Positions 25,864 through 35,531 of a DNA stretch of 64,000 bases are shown here, piece by piece. Numbering within the stretch: position 1 is the first letter of the stretch; every line of letters begins with the position of its first letter. Location: contig NZ_AP025508.1 in NCBI RefSeq assembly GCF_024347615.1, positions 992,001 to 1,056,000 on the forward strand, read 5' to 3'. Source of the stretch: Vibrio splendidus (lineage in GTDB: Bacteria; Pseudomonadota; Gammaproteobacteria; Enterobacterales; Vibrionaceae). Position numbers and translations under genes: made by a program. Below the pieces are notes generated by a model. It was not told where the DNA came from and did not search any database. It worked only from the letters and a program-made list of their open reading frames with translations.

Positions 25864-27501
25864 CTATGCCATTCTTTGCGTCGGCTTCCAACGTGCTAGT
25901 TCTGGGTCAAGCTTGATACCTTGCGAAGTCAGCAGGTTAACACGTGCTAAGTAAGCCGCACCGTGCATCAGGTGCTTAGCAAGGTCGACCGCATTACGCT
26001 GTTGGTAATCATCTAGGTAGCTGTCTTTTGCCCATGCGTTGAATGCGCCAAGTGCAGGGCCAGCCCATACTTGGTAATCCATTTCTCGACCTTGTTCACC
26101 TGTGTTTGACCAGCGGCTAGAAAGCCCTAAGTACCAACGGAAGATCAACGCCATCTTGCGCTTTGGGTTGCCTTCAGCACGTTCGATCTGTTTAGGGTCG
26201 CGCTCGTTAAAGTGCGCCACAGTTCCCGCCCAAATGTCATCCAGTGTTGAACGGAATACTTGCTTCTCAAGCTTCAGGCGTTCTTCTACTGGAATCGCTT
26301 CAATCGAGTCGTAACGCGTGTATAGATCGTACAGCTTGTTAGCACGCATCGGGAACAAGGTGCCACGCTTAACCACTTGCAGTTTCACGCCCATTTCGAA
26401 CATGTCTGCCGCCGGAGCCATAGTCACGTCTGCCATTTCTGTTGTTGAAAGCAGCTTACGTGTGTGTTCGCTCGCGCCAGCCTCAACACACGCTTGGTTG
26501 ATAGAGCCAGTAACAATGTAAGCTGCGCCCATGTTAAACGTCGCTAGAGCAGCGTCAGGCGTACCTACGCCACCACCACAACCGACACGTAGCGGAGTTT
26601 TGAATTGGTACTGTGCTTGGATTTGCTCTTTCAGTGCAAGAATCGTTGGCAGTAGGGTAACCAGTGGACGGTTATCGGTGTGACCACCAGAGTCGGCTTC
26701 TGCAGTAATGTCATCAGCCATAGGAACCAGCTGTGCCAGTTCCATCTGCTCTGCTGTGATTCGACCTTCATCAACTAGAGCTTGCAGCATTTTCGCAGGA
26801 GCAGGCTGCATAAACTTGCTCGCAACTTCAGTACGGCTTACTTTGGCAATTACCTTGTTGCCGATCTGAATCTCACCTTGTGCATCACGGCTAAGACCTG
26901 CTGCACGGTAGTGAACGATTTGCGGTGTTAGACCCAAGAAGGCAGAAGCTTCAACCGTTTTTACTTTATGCTTCAAAAACAACTCAACACTACCACGCTC
27001 TAGTGCGGGTTCACTTGGGCTGTGAATCAAGTTAAACGCGTAAGGACCGTTTGGTAGTGCTGATTGAATACGGTTGATCGCTTGCTCAACGCGAGATGGG
27101 ATTAAGCCCGCCGCGCCAAATGAACAAAGAATGCCAGCTTGGCCAAGCGCAATCACCAACTCTTCAGATGAAATGCCGTTTGCCATTGCGCCTGCATAGT
27201 AAGCGTATTTCACGCCGTGGCAGCGACGAAAATCTTCGTCGCCTAGGCTTTGTGTACCAAGAGCTGGAGCAAAAGCGCTAACAGGTTGGTTGTTCGCTGA
27301 ACTTGCTGAATCGCCCGATGCAATCTCTGCTTGTTGGCTAACACCTAACCCTTTTTCTGGGTGGTTCACTACGTAACAAGCAAGGCTTAAATCTTTCAAA
27401 ATTGTCGACATTGCCGCGTTATCAAAGTGAGTTGTGCTCTCTTTAATCTGCCAAGGCCACGGAGATAGCTTTTCGTTATTGATTGTAGTTTGAGTTGTCA
27501 T
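25864..27501 (-). CDS. pfaD: PUFA synthase enoyl reductase PfaD
   Basis: 545 residues. An FMN-dependent enoyl reductase of the nitronate monooxygenase-like TIM-barrel fold, which reduces the enoyl intermediate in each PUFA elongation cycle. Seen: RCHGVKYAYYAGAMANGIS, FNLIHSPSEPALERGSVELF, and the FMN phosphate-binding loop GCGGGVGTPDAALATFNMG followed by AAYIVTGSINQACVEAG. The length is normal for PfaD (about 540). It is the last gene of the minus-strand pfaABCD operon, 30 bp after pfaC, with its own ribosome binding site (AGGAAAG). It functions in the cytoplasm with PfaA, B and C. Confidence 0.95.
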   Translation of the reverse strand: MTTQTTINNEKLSPWPWQIKESTTHFDNAAMSTILKDLSLACYVVNHPEKGLGVSQQAEIASGDSASSANNQPVSAFAPALGTQSLGDEDFRRCHGVKYAYYAGAMANGISSEELVIALGQAGILCSFGAAGLIPSRVEQAINRIQSALPNGPYAFNLIHSPSEPALERGSVELFLKHKVKTVEASAFLGLTPQIVHYRAAGLSRDAQGEIQIGNKVIAKVSRTEVASKFMQPAPAKMLQALVDEGRITAEQMELAQLVPMADDITAEADSGGHTDNRPLVTLLPTILALKEQIQAQYQFKTPLRVGCGGGVGTPDAALATFNMGAAYIVTGSINQACVEAGASEHTRKLLSTTEMADVTMAPAADMFEMGVKLQVVKRGTLFPMRANKLYDLYTRYDSIEAIPVEERLKLEKQVFRSTLDDIWAGTVAHFNERDPKQIERAEGNPKRKMALIFRWYLGLSSRWSNTGEQGREMDYQVWAGPALGAFNAWAKDSYLDDYQQRNAVDLAKHLMHGAAYLARVNLLTSQGIKLDPELARWKPTQRMA

Positions 27502-27531
27502 AATTATTTCTTTCCTAGTCCCGTGTCAGGC

Positions 27532-30500
27532 TTATGCTTCTTCGATACAAATTGCGATGTCTTTCACTTCGTAAATACGCAGACCATCTTTGCTCAGGTT
27601 TGCGTCGCCAACGATGATGCGTTTGCCGTCTTCGTCTTTGATTGCAGTGATGTGTACATCCAGTGACATCTGCTTGTTCAGAGGGTTAATCTGACCACGG
27701 TATTTCCATTTCACTTCAGATTGGATTTGACCAAACTTCGGATTGCTGAAGCCAGCACCAAGATCTTTGTTTAGAGCGTAGGTTTGCATCAGTTCGATGA
27801 TCGCTTCGACACCTAGAGAACCTGGCATTACCGGATCTTGATGGAAGTGGAACTGGAAGAACCAATCGCTTGGGTCAATTGTACGCTCAGCGTATAGGTA
27901 ACCCAGACCGTCTTTACCACCATCGCTGGTGATCTGCACAGTATCGATAAAGTTCAAGCGACCGCCAGCCAGTTGGTAATGCTCTTGCACTTCACCAGTA
28001 GCTGAAACGGGTGCATTGAAGTAACGCGTCGTTTTGTCTAGCAGATTGATGTTTACATCCGGCGTGCGGTTGTTATCAACGTGCCAAGGGTGAGTTACTT
28101 TACCATTGTCCAAACCAAGCTGATCTTTCAGTGCAGCGCCCTTGAAGTAACCAAATACCGCTGTACCTTGGTAGAAAGGCACGCCGTCAGTGCTCAGTTC
28201 GAAGCTGAAGCTCTGTACGATGTTGGTGCCCATCATTACTGTTGAAAGCAGACGAGAATCGTTGGTAATTGTTTTGCCACGCAAGTCGACGTTACGCAGC
28301 ATTTTGCCGCTACCATCTAGGTTGCGGAAAAACAGTTCTTCACCTGGGAAGCCCAGTGTTGTGCCCATGTAGCCAGAGATAAAGCCGTTTGGTTGCAGTG
28401 AAATCTCCATCAATACCGAGTAAGGCATTAGGGTCTGGTGGCTGTTTTCATCAAAGTACCATGCATTTTCTGGCACTTCGTACTCTGCGATACACGATGA
28501 AGGCTTCTTGAAGTCGCCACGCTTACCGTCGATCTCAACAACGCGAGTAGTTAGCTGTAGGTCGCCACACGGAGTACGTGGTGGGATCATCCCACGGTAG
28601 ATAGAGAAATCAGGACCGAAACACTTCTCGATATCGCCAGTCGCGAATTCGAACATGTGGTATGGCGTGAACGGAACCGTATCTGGTGTGCGGTTTGGGT
28701 AATCAGGAGTCACCGGAGCTTCAACGTGTTGAAGAGGAACCACACCTTTATTTGGCGCAGTTGCTAGGTCTTCAATTTGCGCCATCAGTGGCGCATTTGC
28801 TGAAGCTTGTTGGTTCACTGCTGGTGTATGGCCCAAGCTTTTATGGTCCAAGCTTTCGATAACAGGGGTTGCGACAGCTGTTTCTAGAGAAGGTAGGTAA
28901 CGAGTACATTCGTCGTCTTCTTTGATCATCACACCCAAGTTTTGGAAATCAACAATCACTTTGCCATTCAGCAAAATATCGATGTTGGCTTTCGCGTATG
29001 GACGAGGGCTTAGACCAATCTCGGTCACTTCCATGCGGTAAGTCAGTTCTGCCGATTGTGGTAGAACTTGACCACGACAGCGTACTTGTTGAGGCGCATT
29101 CTCAAGCGGTTGGAAACGACCATTTTGAACAAGCGTATGCATGCCAAGGTGCATCATGAAGAATTGAAGCAGTTGACCACAACCTTCTGCCATCAAAGAA
29201 CCAGCCATTACCGAGTCATCTTTGAAGTGACAAGGGAAGTACCAGTGCTCAGGCTCTAGCTGCTTATGACCTTCAATCAGACCAAGTCCCCATGTGCCGC
29301 CTTGCGGTTCAACACGGCTAACCTTTTCGATCATCATGAACTTCTCTGAGCTGAAGCACAAAGAAGGCTGGTGGCTATTGGATTGGTGAGTTGGACCAAA
29401 ACACTCTGCAATGTTAGCAGTCAGTAGATGACGTAATTCTTGGTGGTTAAACTGCGTTTTAGGGCAGTGCAGCATAGGGTCGAAGCGTTGCTTAGTTGCA
29501 AGTTTACGAGCCTTGATTTCGTCTTCAGTGTGAATCACACCCTTGCCGTCTGCTAGCTCTTCATCAGTGAAGAAGCCCGCACAACCGTTATCCATTTTCA
29601 GGATCATCTTGTCGCCAACGAAACACTCGTACGAGAAGAAGAACAGTAATGTGTCGCCATTGCGAGCAAAGTTGTTGATTGAGATATCGTAACGCAGTGT
29701 ATCGCCACCACGAGGCAAGTCGCCAAGGAAGGTCAGCGTACAATCAAGCAGGCGATAAACACGCTCGCCTTTGTTTTCAAAATCAATGCCTAAGTAGCTG
29801 ATCAGCATTAGGTCACACTGACCAGATTCAACTGCAACAGCCCAAGGGATCTGACCATCAACAAGATACGGTGCATCAACTGGGATGTCGTATTCTGTAG
29901 TCATGGTGCTTGGCTTGTACTCGTTGACTGTCGCGTTGAGCTTGGTTACACGAGATACCAATAGGTAGTCAGTGGTTGGTAGGCGAACGCGGCGCGAGTA
30001 GCTATCGATGATCGCGTAATCAGGGCCAAATACGTTTGCAATATCACCTTCAGCGTATTCAACCAGATCATCGTAATCCCAGATACATGGTTTACGGATC
30101 GGTTTCACTGGTGCTGGTGTCGCAAGTACGTTGACTGGCACTGACTGAACCTGAGCTGGTTGAGCTTGAACAGGCTGAGCTGGTGATTGTTGACCAATCG
30201 TTTGTTGAATAACGGCATTGTTCTCTAAACTTGAGCTATCTAAACCAGACGTAACTGCGTTTAGCTGTGCTTTTAATAGAGCATCTGCCATCTGCATGCC
30301 TTGGGCACGTGTGTGCAGGAATGCTTTGTGTACTTGCTGAGCTGCTTGCTGATTTTGAGCAAAAGCTTGGTTGTATGGTGTTACAGACGGCTGTGATGCT
30401 GCATCCGTATTAGCGTCGATATTCGATACGCCATTTTTAGCGGATAGGACATGAGTCATATTGCTGTGGTTACCTGTTAGCTGACTGTGGCGAGTTGGCG

Positions 30501-33495
30501 CCAGAGTAGGGGATACTGATGTAGGAGTTTCGATTACTGGCTTTACCGCGTTCTGCGCTAATGCTTTCTTCTCTAACTCTTTTTGCACAAGAGCTGCTTG
30601 AATGCTTGCTGTCGTTGGAATCGACGCCACTCTTGTTGCTTGTTTACCAGAAGCTTTCTGTTGAATCGTTGCCAAGTTGGTCACTGGGGTTTGGGCAATA
30701 TGTTGATAGATATCACGACCACCAAGAGTCACTTGCTTAACTAATTGACGTTTAGCATCGCTCGCCAGTTCATTGCTTAAACGAACGGAAAGTGATTGAG
30801 ATTCAACACTCGATTGGCTTAGTAGCAGCTGTGAACATTGTCCTTCGCTGATGTTGGCAACAATCGCGCTCTTAGAACTGACATTCGGATTCAGAGGTGC
30901 AAGGTTCAGGTTGAGCAGACCGTGTAGCAGGCTTGCCATACCAGAAGCAGCAGAGCAATGACCCACACGTTGACTTGCTTGAGTAGTCTTTGTGTTCCCT
31001 AAACTTAGAGACGAAAACTGATGAGACGAAGATTCTGGTGCATGGTTAAGCTCAAGCAGAGAAACATCGTTCGAGCTCATACCGACTTGAGTCAGTAACT
31101 CATCAATAACGGCGTTGTTACGCTCGCTTGAACCAAACGCTAATGCGTTGATGCTGCCGTAAGCCGCATCTTGGTTGCTCGCTACTCGACTCTCTTCAAC
31201 AAGAACAATCGCACCTGCGCCTTCGCCCACATTCCAACTGCCGTCTTGCGGTTGGCCGAATTTTGGAGCAAGTGACACTGGGCTCACGCTGTTCTTGAGA
31301 ATCACATGTTCCGCACTGCCGCTTAGGTCGACGGCTGCAATCACGACGGCATCCATCGATTCTTGCGACATCAGGTTTTGCGCGACATCGATACAACGTG
31401 CAACTGATTGTTCAGCGGCTGAAATCGTAAAGGCAGGGCCGTTAAAGTCCCACAATGAAGAGATACGCGAAGCCATGATGTTGCCGATGAAACTGGTGTA
31501 TTGGTTTAGCTTGGCTGCGTCCATCACACTGTCCATCGCGATGGTTTCTAGCGCTTGGTATTCGTCTTGAGTTAGTTCGATACCCATGTTGGCAAAGCTG
31601 TCAGCCAATTGGCTATGCAGGTTTACGCGTCCACGGAATTGGTGCATCTCAAGCTCTGTTTCCATCGCAACTAAAACCGCAACCTTTTGGCCTGCAATAA
31701 GCTTGGCATCTTTGATCGCTTCGTCTGCCACTTTCATCAGTAGCAATTGCTGAGAGATTAAACGGTCATCTTCATTAGGCGGTACTTTAAAGCGTAGGAA
31801 GTCGAGATCGAATTGATCGATATAGGCTCCGTTTGGAATGCCGTGTAAACCAAACTGATTCAGTAGTTCTGGATGTTGGTCTAAGCCTTTCCAACGCTTT
31901 TTAGGCAAAGCAATGAAAGCATCGTTGTTGGTCTCAATCGCAGTGCTTAGCGCATTGATGCTTTGCAGAGAACCGAAGTGAGACGCTAGGCCTGTAATGC
32001 TTAAATTAGACGGTTGTAGGCTTGGAGAAACCGATTCTTGAGTCTGGTTTACTTGACTCGTGTCTGAATACGCTTCAAGCAGTAAGTGAGCGTTACAACC
32101 ACCGAAACCAAATACAGAAACACCCGCGCAGCGCTCTGAGTTAACCGCTTTACTTGGCCAAGGTTGAACCTGCGTTGGCAGAGTCTGTGGGCCAAATAAA
32201 CCTTCAGGCGACGATAGTGGCTTGTCTAAGTTAATACTTGGAGGAAGCACGCCTTCTTTCATAGCAAAGATCATCTTCATGATCCCTGGCATACCTGCCG
32301 CAGTCAGTAAGTGACCGAGGTTTGACTTCGCAGAGCCAATCAATGGCGGGTTAGAACCATTCAATTTGTCAGCAAAGAAACGTTCCATTGAGGTTAACTC
32401 AACCTTGTCACCTAATGGTGTACCGGTTGCGTGACACTCAATCACTTCGATGCTGTCTGGTGCTAAGTTCGAAGCCTCGTAAGCACGTTCAAAGGCTTGG
32501 ACTTGTCCTTTGCTGTTTGGGCTTAATACAAACTGGCCTCGGCCATCGTTCGACAAGCCAATACCGCTGACGACTGCGTAAATATTGTCGCCATCACGCT
32601 CTGCATCAGCTAAGCGTTTTAGGACTAAAACACCGGCACCTTCGCCAGCAAACAGACCTTTACTGTTGCTATCAAACGGAACCGAAACACCGTGGTCAGG
32701 GTAAGCGTGGAAGATGGAAAAACCCATGTTGATAAAGAATGGGTCAGCACCTGATACCGCGCCTGCCAACATCATGTCGGCCTTGCCCGTGTTCAAGTAA
32801 TCACACGCTAACTTCAATGAATACACTGAGCTTGCACATGCCGCATCTAGGCTAAGTTGCACGTTGCCTAAACCTAGCGCATCAGCCACTAACTTAGAGG
32901 CGTTGTGTGCCGCTGCACCATTGATCGGATTGAGGTCTTGAGCGGTTTCATTGGTTGGTAGCAGTGAAAACTGGTCATTAGCCAATTTATCTTTGAGTGC
33001 TTTCTCGACCACCGAGTGATACATCGGCAGAAACAGGTCGTTTGAACGTGTGGTTGGGAACGAAAGGGCACCCATGATCACGCCTGTGCGCTCTAAAACA
33101 TCGGCATTTAAATTAATGCCTGCGTCGACTAACGCTTTGCGACTGGTATCTAACGCCCAAAGGAAACTCTGGTCAACACCGTTAAATGATTCTGCTGTTA
33201 AGCGGTAGCCATTGCTATCGAAATTGAAGTTTTCGATGTAGCCGCCTTTATCACAGTAAAAGCGGTCTGATTCGCCTTGCACGCCCTGATAGTTTTCAGG
33301 TTTAGCACCTAATTTTTCAGCGCTTAATGTGGTTCGAGAATCTTTTTTGTTTAGCAAGTTTTGCCAAAAATCTTTTGGCGTATCCGCTTCTGGGTATTGG
33401 TTAGCAATACCGACAATCGCGATCTTATTGCACTTCACTTGCTGCTTATTCTGAGCCTGATATTTATATTGAGATGGTTTCGATTGAGAACTCAT
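27532..33495 (-). CDS. pfaC: PUFA synthase subunit PfaC (KS, CLF, two FabA-like DH)
   Basis: 1987 residues. Domains in order: an active ketosynthase (about 22-470, Cys220 in DAACASSVYSLKLA, HATGTPLGDKVE, KSNLGHLLTAAG); a chain-length-factor-like second KS (about 490-930) in which the Cys is replaced (ISAAEQSVARC, Glu695 at the position); and an Ala/Gln-rich linker (about 960-1120). Two FabA-like dehydratase/isomerase regions follow, with catalytic His1423 (PCHFKDDSVMAGSLMAEGCG) and His1883 (FHFHQDPVMPGSLGVEAI). The last motif matches FabA best; the first has Ala for Pro. The CLF is thought to help set chain length, and the DH domains introduce and position cis double bonds. ATG overlaps the pfaB stop by 4 bp. 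Confidence 0.96.
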   Translation of the reverse strand: MSSQSKPSQYKYQAQNKQQVKCNKIAIVGIANQYPEADTPKDFWQNLLNKKDSRTTLSAEKLGAKPENYQGVQGESDRFYCDKGGYIENFNFDSNGYRLTAESFNGVDQSFLWALDTSRKALVDAGINLNADVLERTGVIMGALSFPTTRSNDLFLPMYHSVVEKALKDKLANDQFSLLPTNETAQDLNPINGAAAHNASKLVADALGLGNVQLSLDAACASSVYSLKLACDYLNTGKADMMLAGAVSGADPFFINMGFSIFHAYPDHGVSVPFDSNSKGLFAGEGAGVLVLKRLADAERDGDNIYAVVSGIGLSNDGRGQFVLSPNSKGQVQAFERAYEASNLAPDSIEVIECHATGTPLGDKVELTSMERFFADKLNGSNPPLIGSAKSNLGHLLTAAGMPGIMKMIFAMKEGVLPPSINLDKPLSSPEGLFGPQTLPTQVQPWPSKAVNSERCAGVSVFGFGGCNAHLLLEAYSDTSQVNQTQESVSPSLQPSNLSITGLASHFGSLQSINALSTAIETNNDAFIALPKKRWKGLDQHPELLNQFGLHGIPNGAYIDQFDLDFLRFKVPPNEDDRLISQQLLLMKVADEAIKDAKLIAGQKVAVLVAMETELEMHQFRGRVNLHSQLADSFANMGIELTQDEYQALETIAMDSVMDAAKLNQYTSFIGNIMASRISSLWDFNGPAFTISAAEQSVARCIDVAQNLMSQESMDAVVIAAVDLSGSAEHVILKNSVSPVSLAPKFGQPQDGSWNVGEGAGAIVLVEESRVASNQDAAYGSINALAFGSSERNNAVIDELLTQVGMSSNDVSLLELNHAPESSSHQFSSLSLGNTKTTQASQRVGHCSAASGMASLLHGLLNLNLAPLNPNVSSKSAIVANISEGQCSQLLLSQSSVESQSLSVRLSNELASDAKRQLVKQVTLGGRDIYQHIAQTPVTNLATIQQKASGKQATRVASIPTTASIQAALVQKELEKKALAQNAVKPVIETPTSVSPTLAPTRHSQLTGNHSNMTHVLSAKNGVSNIDANTDAASQPSVTPYNQAFAQNQQAAQQVHKAFLHTRAQGMQMADALLKAQLNAVTSGLDSSSLENNAVIQQTIGQQSPAQPVQAQPAQVQSVPVNVLATPAPVKPIRKPCIWDYDDLVEYAEGDIANVFGPDYAIIDSYSRRVRLPTTDYLLVSRVTKLNATVNEYKPSTMTTEYDIPVDAPYLVDGQIPWAVAVESGQCDLMLISYLGIDFENKGERVYRLLDCTLTFLGDLPRGGDTLRYDISINNFARNGDTLLFFFSYECFVGDKMILKMDNGCAGFFTDEELADGKGVIHTEDEIKARKLATKQRFDPMLHCPKTQFNHQELRHLLTANIAECFGPTHQSNSHQPSLCFSSEKFMMIEKVSRVEPQGGTWGLGLIEGHKQLEPEHWYFPCHFKDDSVMAGSLMAEGCGQLLQFFMMHLGMHTLVQNGRFQPLENAPQQVRCRGQVLPQSAELTYRMEVTEIGLSPRPYAKANIDILLNGKVIVDFQNLGVMIKEDDECTRYLPSLETAVATPVIESLDHKSLGHTPAVNQQASANAPLMAQIEDLATAPNKGVVPLQHVEAPVTPDYPNRTPDTVPFTPYHMFEFATGDIEKCFGPDFSIYRGMIPPRTPCGDLQLTTRVVEIDGKRGDFKKPSSCIAEYEVPENAWYFDENSHQTLMPYSVLMEISLQPNGFISGYMGTTLGFPGEELFFRNLDGSGKMLRNVDLRGKTITNDSRLLSTVMMGTNIVQSFSFELSTDGVPFYQGTAVFGYFKGAALKDQLGLDNGKVTHPWHVDNNRTPDVNINLLDKTTRYFNAPVSATGEVQEHYQLAGGRLNFIDTVQITSDGGKDGLGYLYAERTIDPSDWFFQFHFHQDPVMPGSLGVEAIIELMQTYALNKDLGAGFSNPKFGQIQSEVKWKYRGQINPLNKQMSLDVHITAIKDEDGKRIIVGDANLSKDGLRIYEVKDIAICIEEA

Positions 33496-35531
33496 ACTAG
33501 CTCTCCTTGATGATTCACTGCGCTGCCTTGAGACACACCACTTAATTGCTTCGTGGTGATCTGTTGTTCTAGGCCTTCAATAAGTGGCTCGACAGACAAT
33601 GGAATTTGATGAGTAATGAGCTGACCAATGCACTTGATGAGCGTGACAACATCGTCACCGCCTTTGGCATTGGAAGCGATTGTGCAGTACTGGTCGGCTA
33701 CGTCGTCGCTACGATTGATCTTGTCGATCAATGTGCTGGTTTGACGATCGGCACCTACTTCGACAAACAGACGCGCACCTTGTTGACGCGCACTCTGGAT
33801 CAACGCGGTGAAATCTAACGTTGAACAGAAAGTGTCGGCAATCGAAAGGGCGATGCTGTCGCTGTCGATATCGATTGGTGCGCCAGTCGGTAGACCTGCT
33901 GCGCTGATAAAGCGGATATGCTTTGGCAATTCGTCGAACAGTGGTTGCGTGTAAAACTCACGCACTTGGCTATGCTGACTCAGCGCTGGTGTGGTGTGCA
34001 TCGCAGTAACACGGTTAGCGGCAATACCACGTTTACCCAGTTTCTTGAGTAGTGCACGACATGTGCTTTCACAACCTGCTAGCACGCAAGTATCACCTTG
34101 GATGATAGCGAGATAAGCGCGTGGGAATTCTGGTAACAGAGCCTCAATCGCTTGTGCATCACTTCGAACCACAAAGCTATTCCATTGGATGCTTTCGTCG
34201 CCGTTCAGCTGCCAATCTTGACGTACTGCGGTGAGTTCGCCAGAAATAGCCGTGGTGAAGATAGGACTGGTTTGAGTCATCTCAATCAGCGCATGCGGAT
34301 TTTTCCAAACATTTAAGCTGGCCCACATGGAGGCTTCACCCTTGGAGTAACCCAAAGCGAAATCTGGCTGCACTTTGAATTCATCACACAAGAGCTGCGT
34401 TAGTAAATAACTACTGCCGACACCTGCAATTGCCAATTCACTGAGCGACATTTCTTGCGAGTTTTCTGCGTAGGTTTTGTCAGCCTGCAGCATCTCTTTC
34501 AAGTTACCTTCGCGTTCTAAGCGAGCAAATAACTGTGGGAAATGGTGGTGATACTCGCGCAACATACCGGGATAAACCGTGCCAACACCAGGGTAAACAA
34601 ATGCAACGCCACCTTTGCTTTGAGGCATTGGTGAGAAACAACTGCCCGCTGGAGTTTTGTATTGGCTATTGTCACCCATTACTTTTGGCAACGCATTTTC
34701 TATCGCGGTGATCTCTTGTAGTGCAGCCTCAATTGAAGCGGCTTGAATCACGATGTTCGCGCCAAGGTCAACATTGTGTTGAACGCTTTGAAAGTGGCTT
34801 AGGTTTGAATGCATCAAGGTGGCGATAGCAAGTTCGCTGTCCGTTGAATCACTAACGCATTTTAGCTCTTCTCTTAACGAGGTTAGCTGAGAAACCAATT
34901 CAGTTTGCTCGCAGCCAGAAACCACAAACATCAAACGTTCGCTGGATAGCAAGGGTTTTGGTTCGTGCAAACCGGTCGCTTGAGTCAATATCAGGCTGGT
35001 GGATTTCTGGTTTTCTTCGCTGAAGGTTAACGCAGCAACACGTGCTTTGTTCGGCTCAGTGAACCAGTAATGGCTCGGTAATGAACGGCTCGATATTGCC
35101 TCAATCATATTCAACAACTCATTAAACTGCTGCGAAGCAGATAGGGTTGAGTATTGTTGTTGATGGCTTAAATCTGAAGCGGGGCGGCGTGACATATCCA
35201 GAGCAAGCTGAACGCTATCTCCATTATCTAGATCGAGAGCTTCAACAAAGCCCGCCAAATTCGCGTGTGGGTGAATCTTATTCTGAGCAGCATTCAGCGC
35301 ACTTAACATCAACAATGATGGTGAGTGAGAATCCAAACAGAGTTTAACAGCAGTGCCTTGATTTACAGTCTCAATAGCACGGCTAAGTGCTTGATTAAAA
35401 TTGCCATCAACCACAACAGTTATCATGTCTGGGAACGAGGGGAATAAGTCGGCAGAAAGCTCAGCCGCGTTTGCTGGCTGAGCTAAAAGAGCGATGCGCA
35501 ATGGCATCGCTTTATTAGAAGGAACAGTCAC
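33492..35531 (-). CDS. pfaB: PUFA synthase acyltransferase PfaB
   Basis: 679 residues, from a GTG start that shares its first base with the pfaA stop (TAGTG). The N-terminal about 250 residues have no motif I can name. The acyltransferase domain (about 295-630) has FVYPGVGTVYPGM and the nucleophile Ser396 in DFALGYSKGEASMWAS. The His partner is probably in the MHTTPALSQHSQVREF segment. PfaB is known from work on Shewanella, Moritella and Photobacterium synthases to influence which PUFA (EPA or DHA) is made. I cannot tell the product from this sequence alone. It overlaps pfaC by 4 bp (ATGA). Confidence 0.94.
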   Translation of the reverse strand: MTVPSNKAMPLRIALLAQPANAAELSADLFPSFPDMITVVVDGNFNQALSRAIETVNQGTAVKLCLDSHSPSLLMLSALNAAQNKIHPHANLAGFVEALDLDNGDSVQLALDMSRRPASDLSHQQQYSTLSASQQFNELLNMIEAISSRSLPSHYWFTEPNKARVAALTFSEENQKSTSLILTQATGLHEPKPLLSSERLMFVVSGCEQTELVSQLTSLREELKCVSDSTDSELAIATLMHSNLSHFQSVQHNVDLGANIVIQAASIEAALQEITAIENALPKVMGDNSQYKTPAGSCFSPMPQSKGGVAFVYPGVGTVYPGMLREYHHHFPQLFARLEREGNLKEMLQADKTYAENSQEMSLSELAIAGVGSSYLLTQLLCDEFKVQPDFALGYSKGEASMWASLNVWKNPHALIEMTQTSPIFTTAISGELTAVRQDWQLNGDESIQWNSFVVRSDAQAIEALLPEFPRAYLAIIQGDTCVLAGCESTCRALLKKLGKRGIAANRVTAMHTTPALSQHSQVREFYTQPLFDELPKHIRFISAAGLPTGAPIDIDSDSIALSIADTFCSTLDFTALIQSARQQGARLFVEVGADRQTSTLIDKINRSDDVADQYCTIASNAKGGDDVVTLIKCIGQLITHQIPLSVEPLIEGLEQQITTKQLSGVSQGSAVNHQGELV

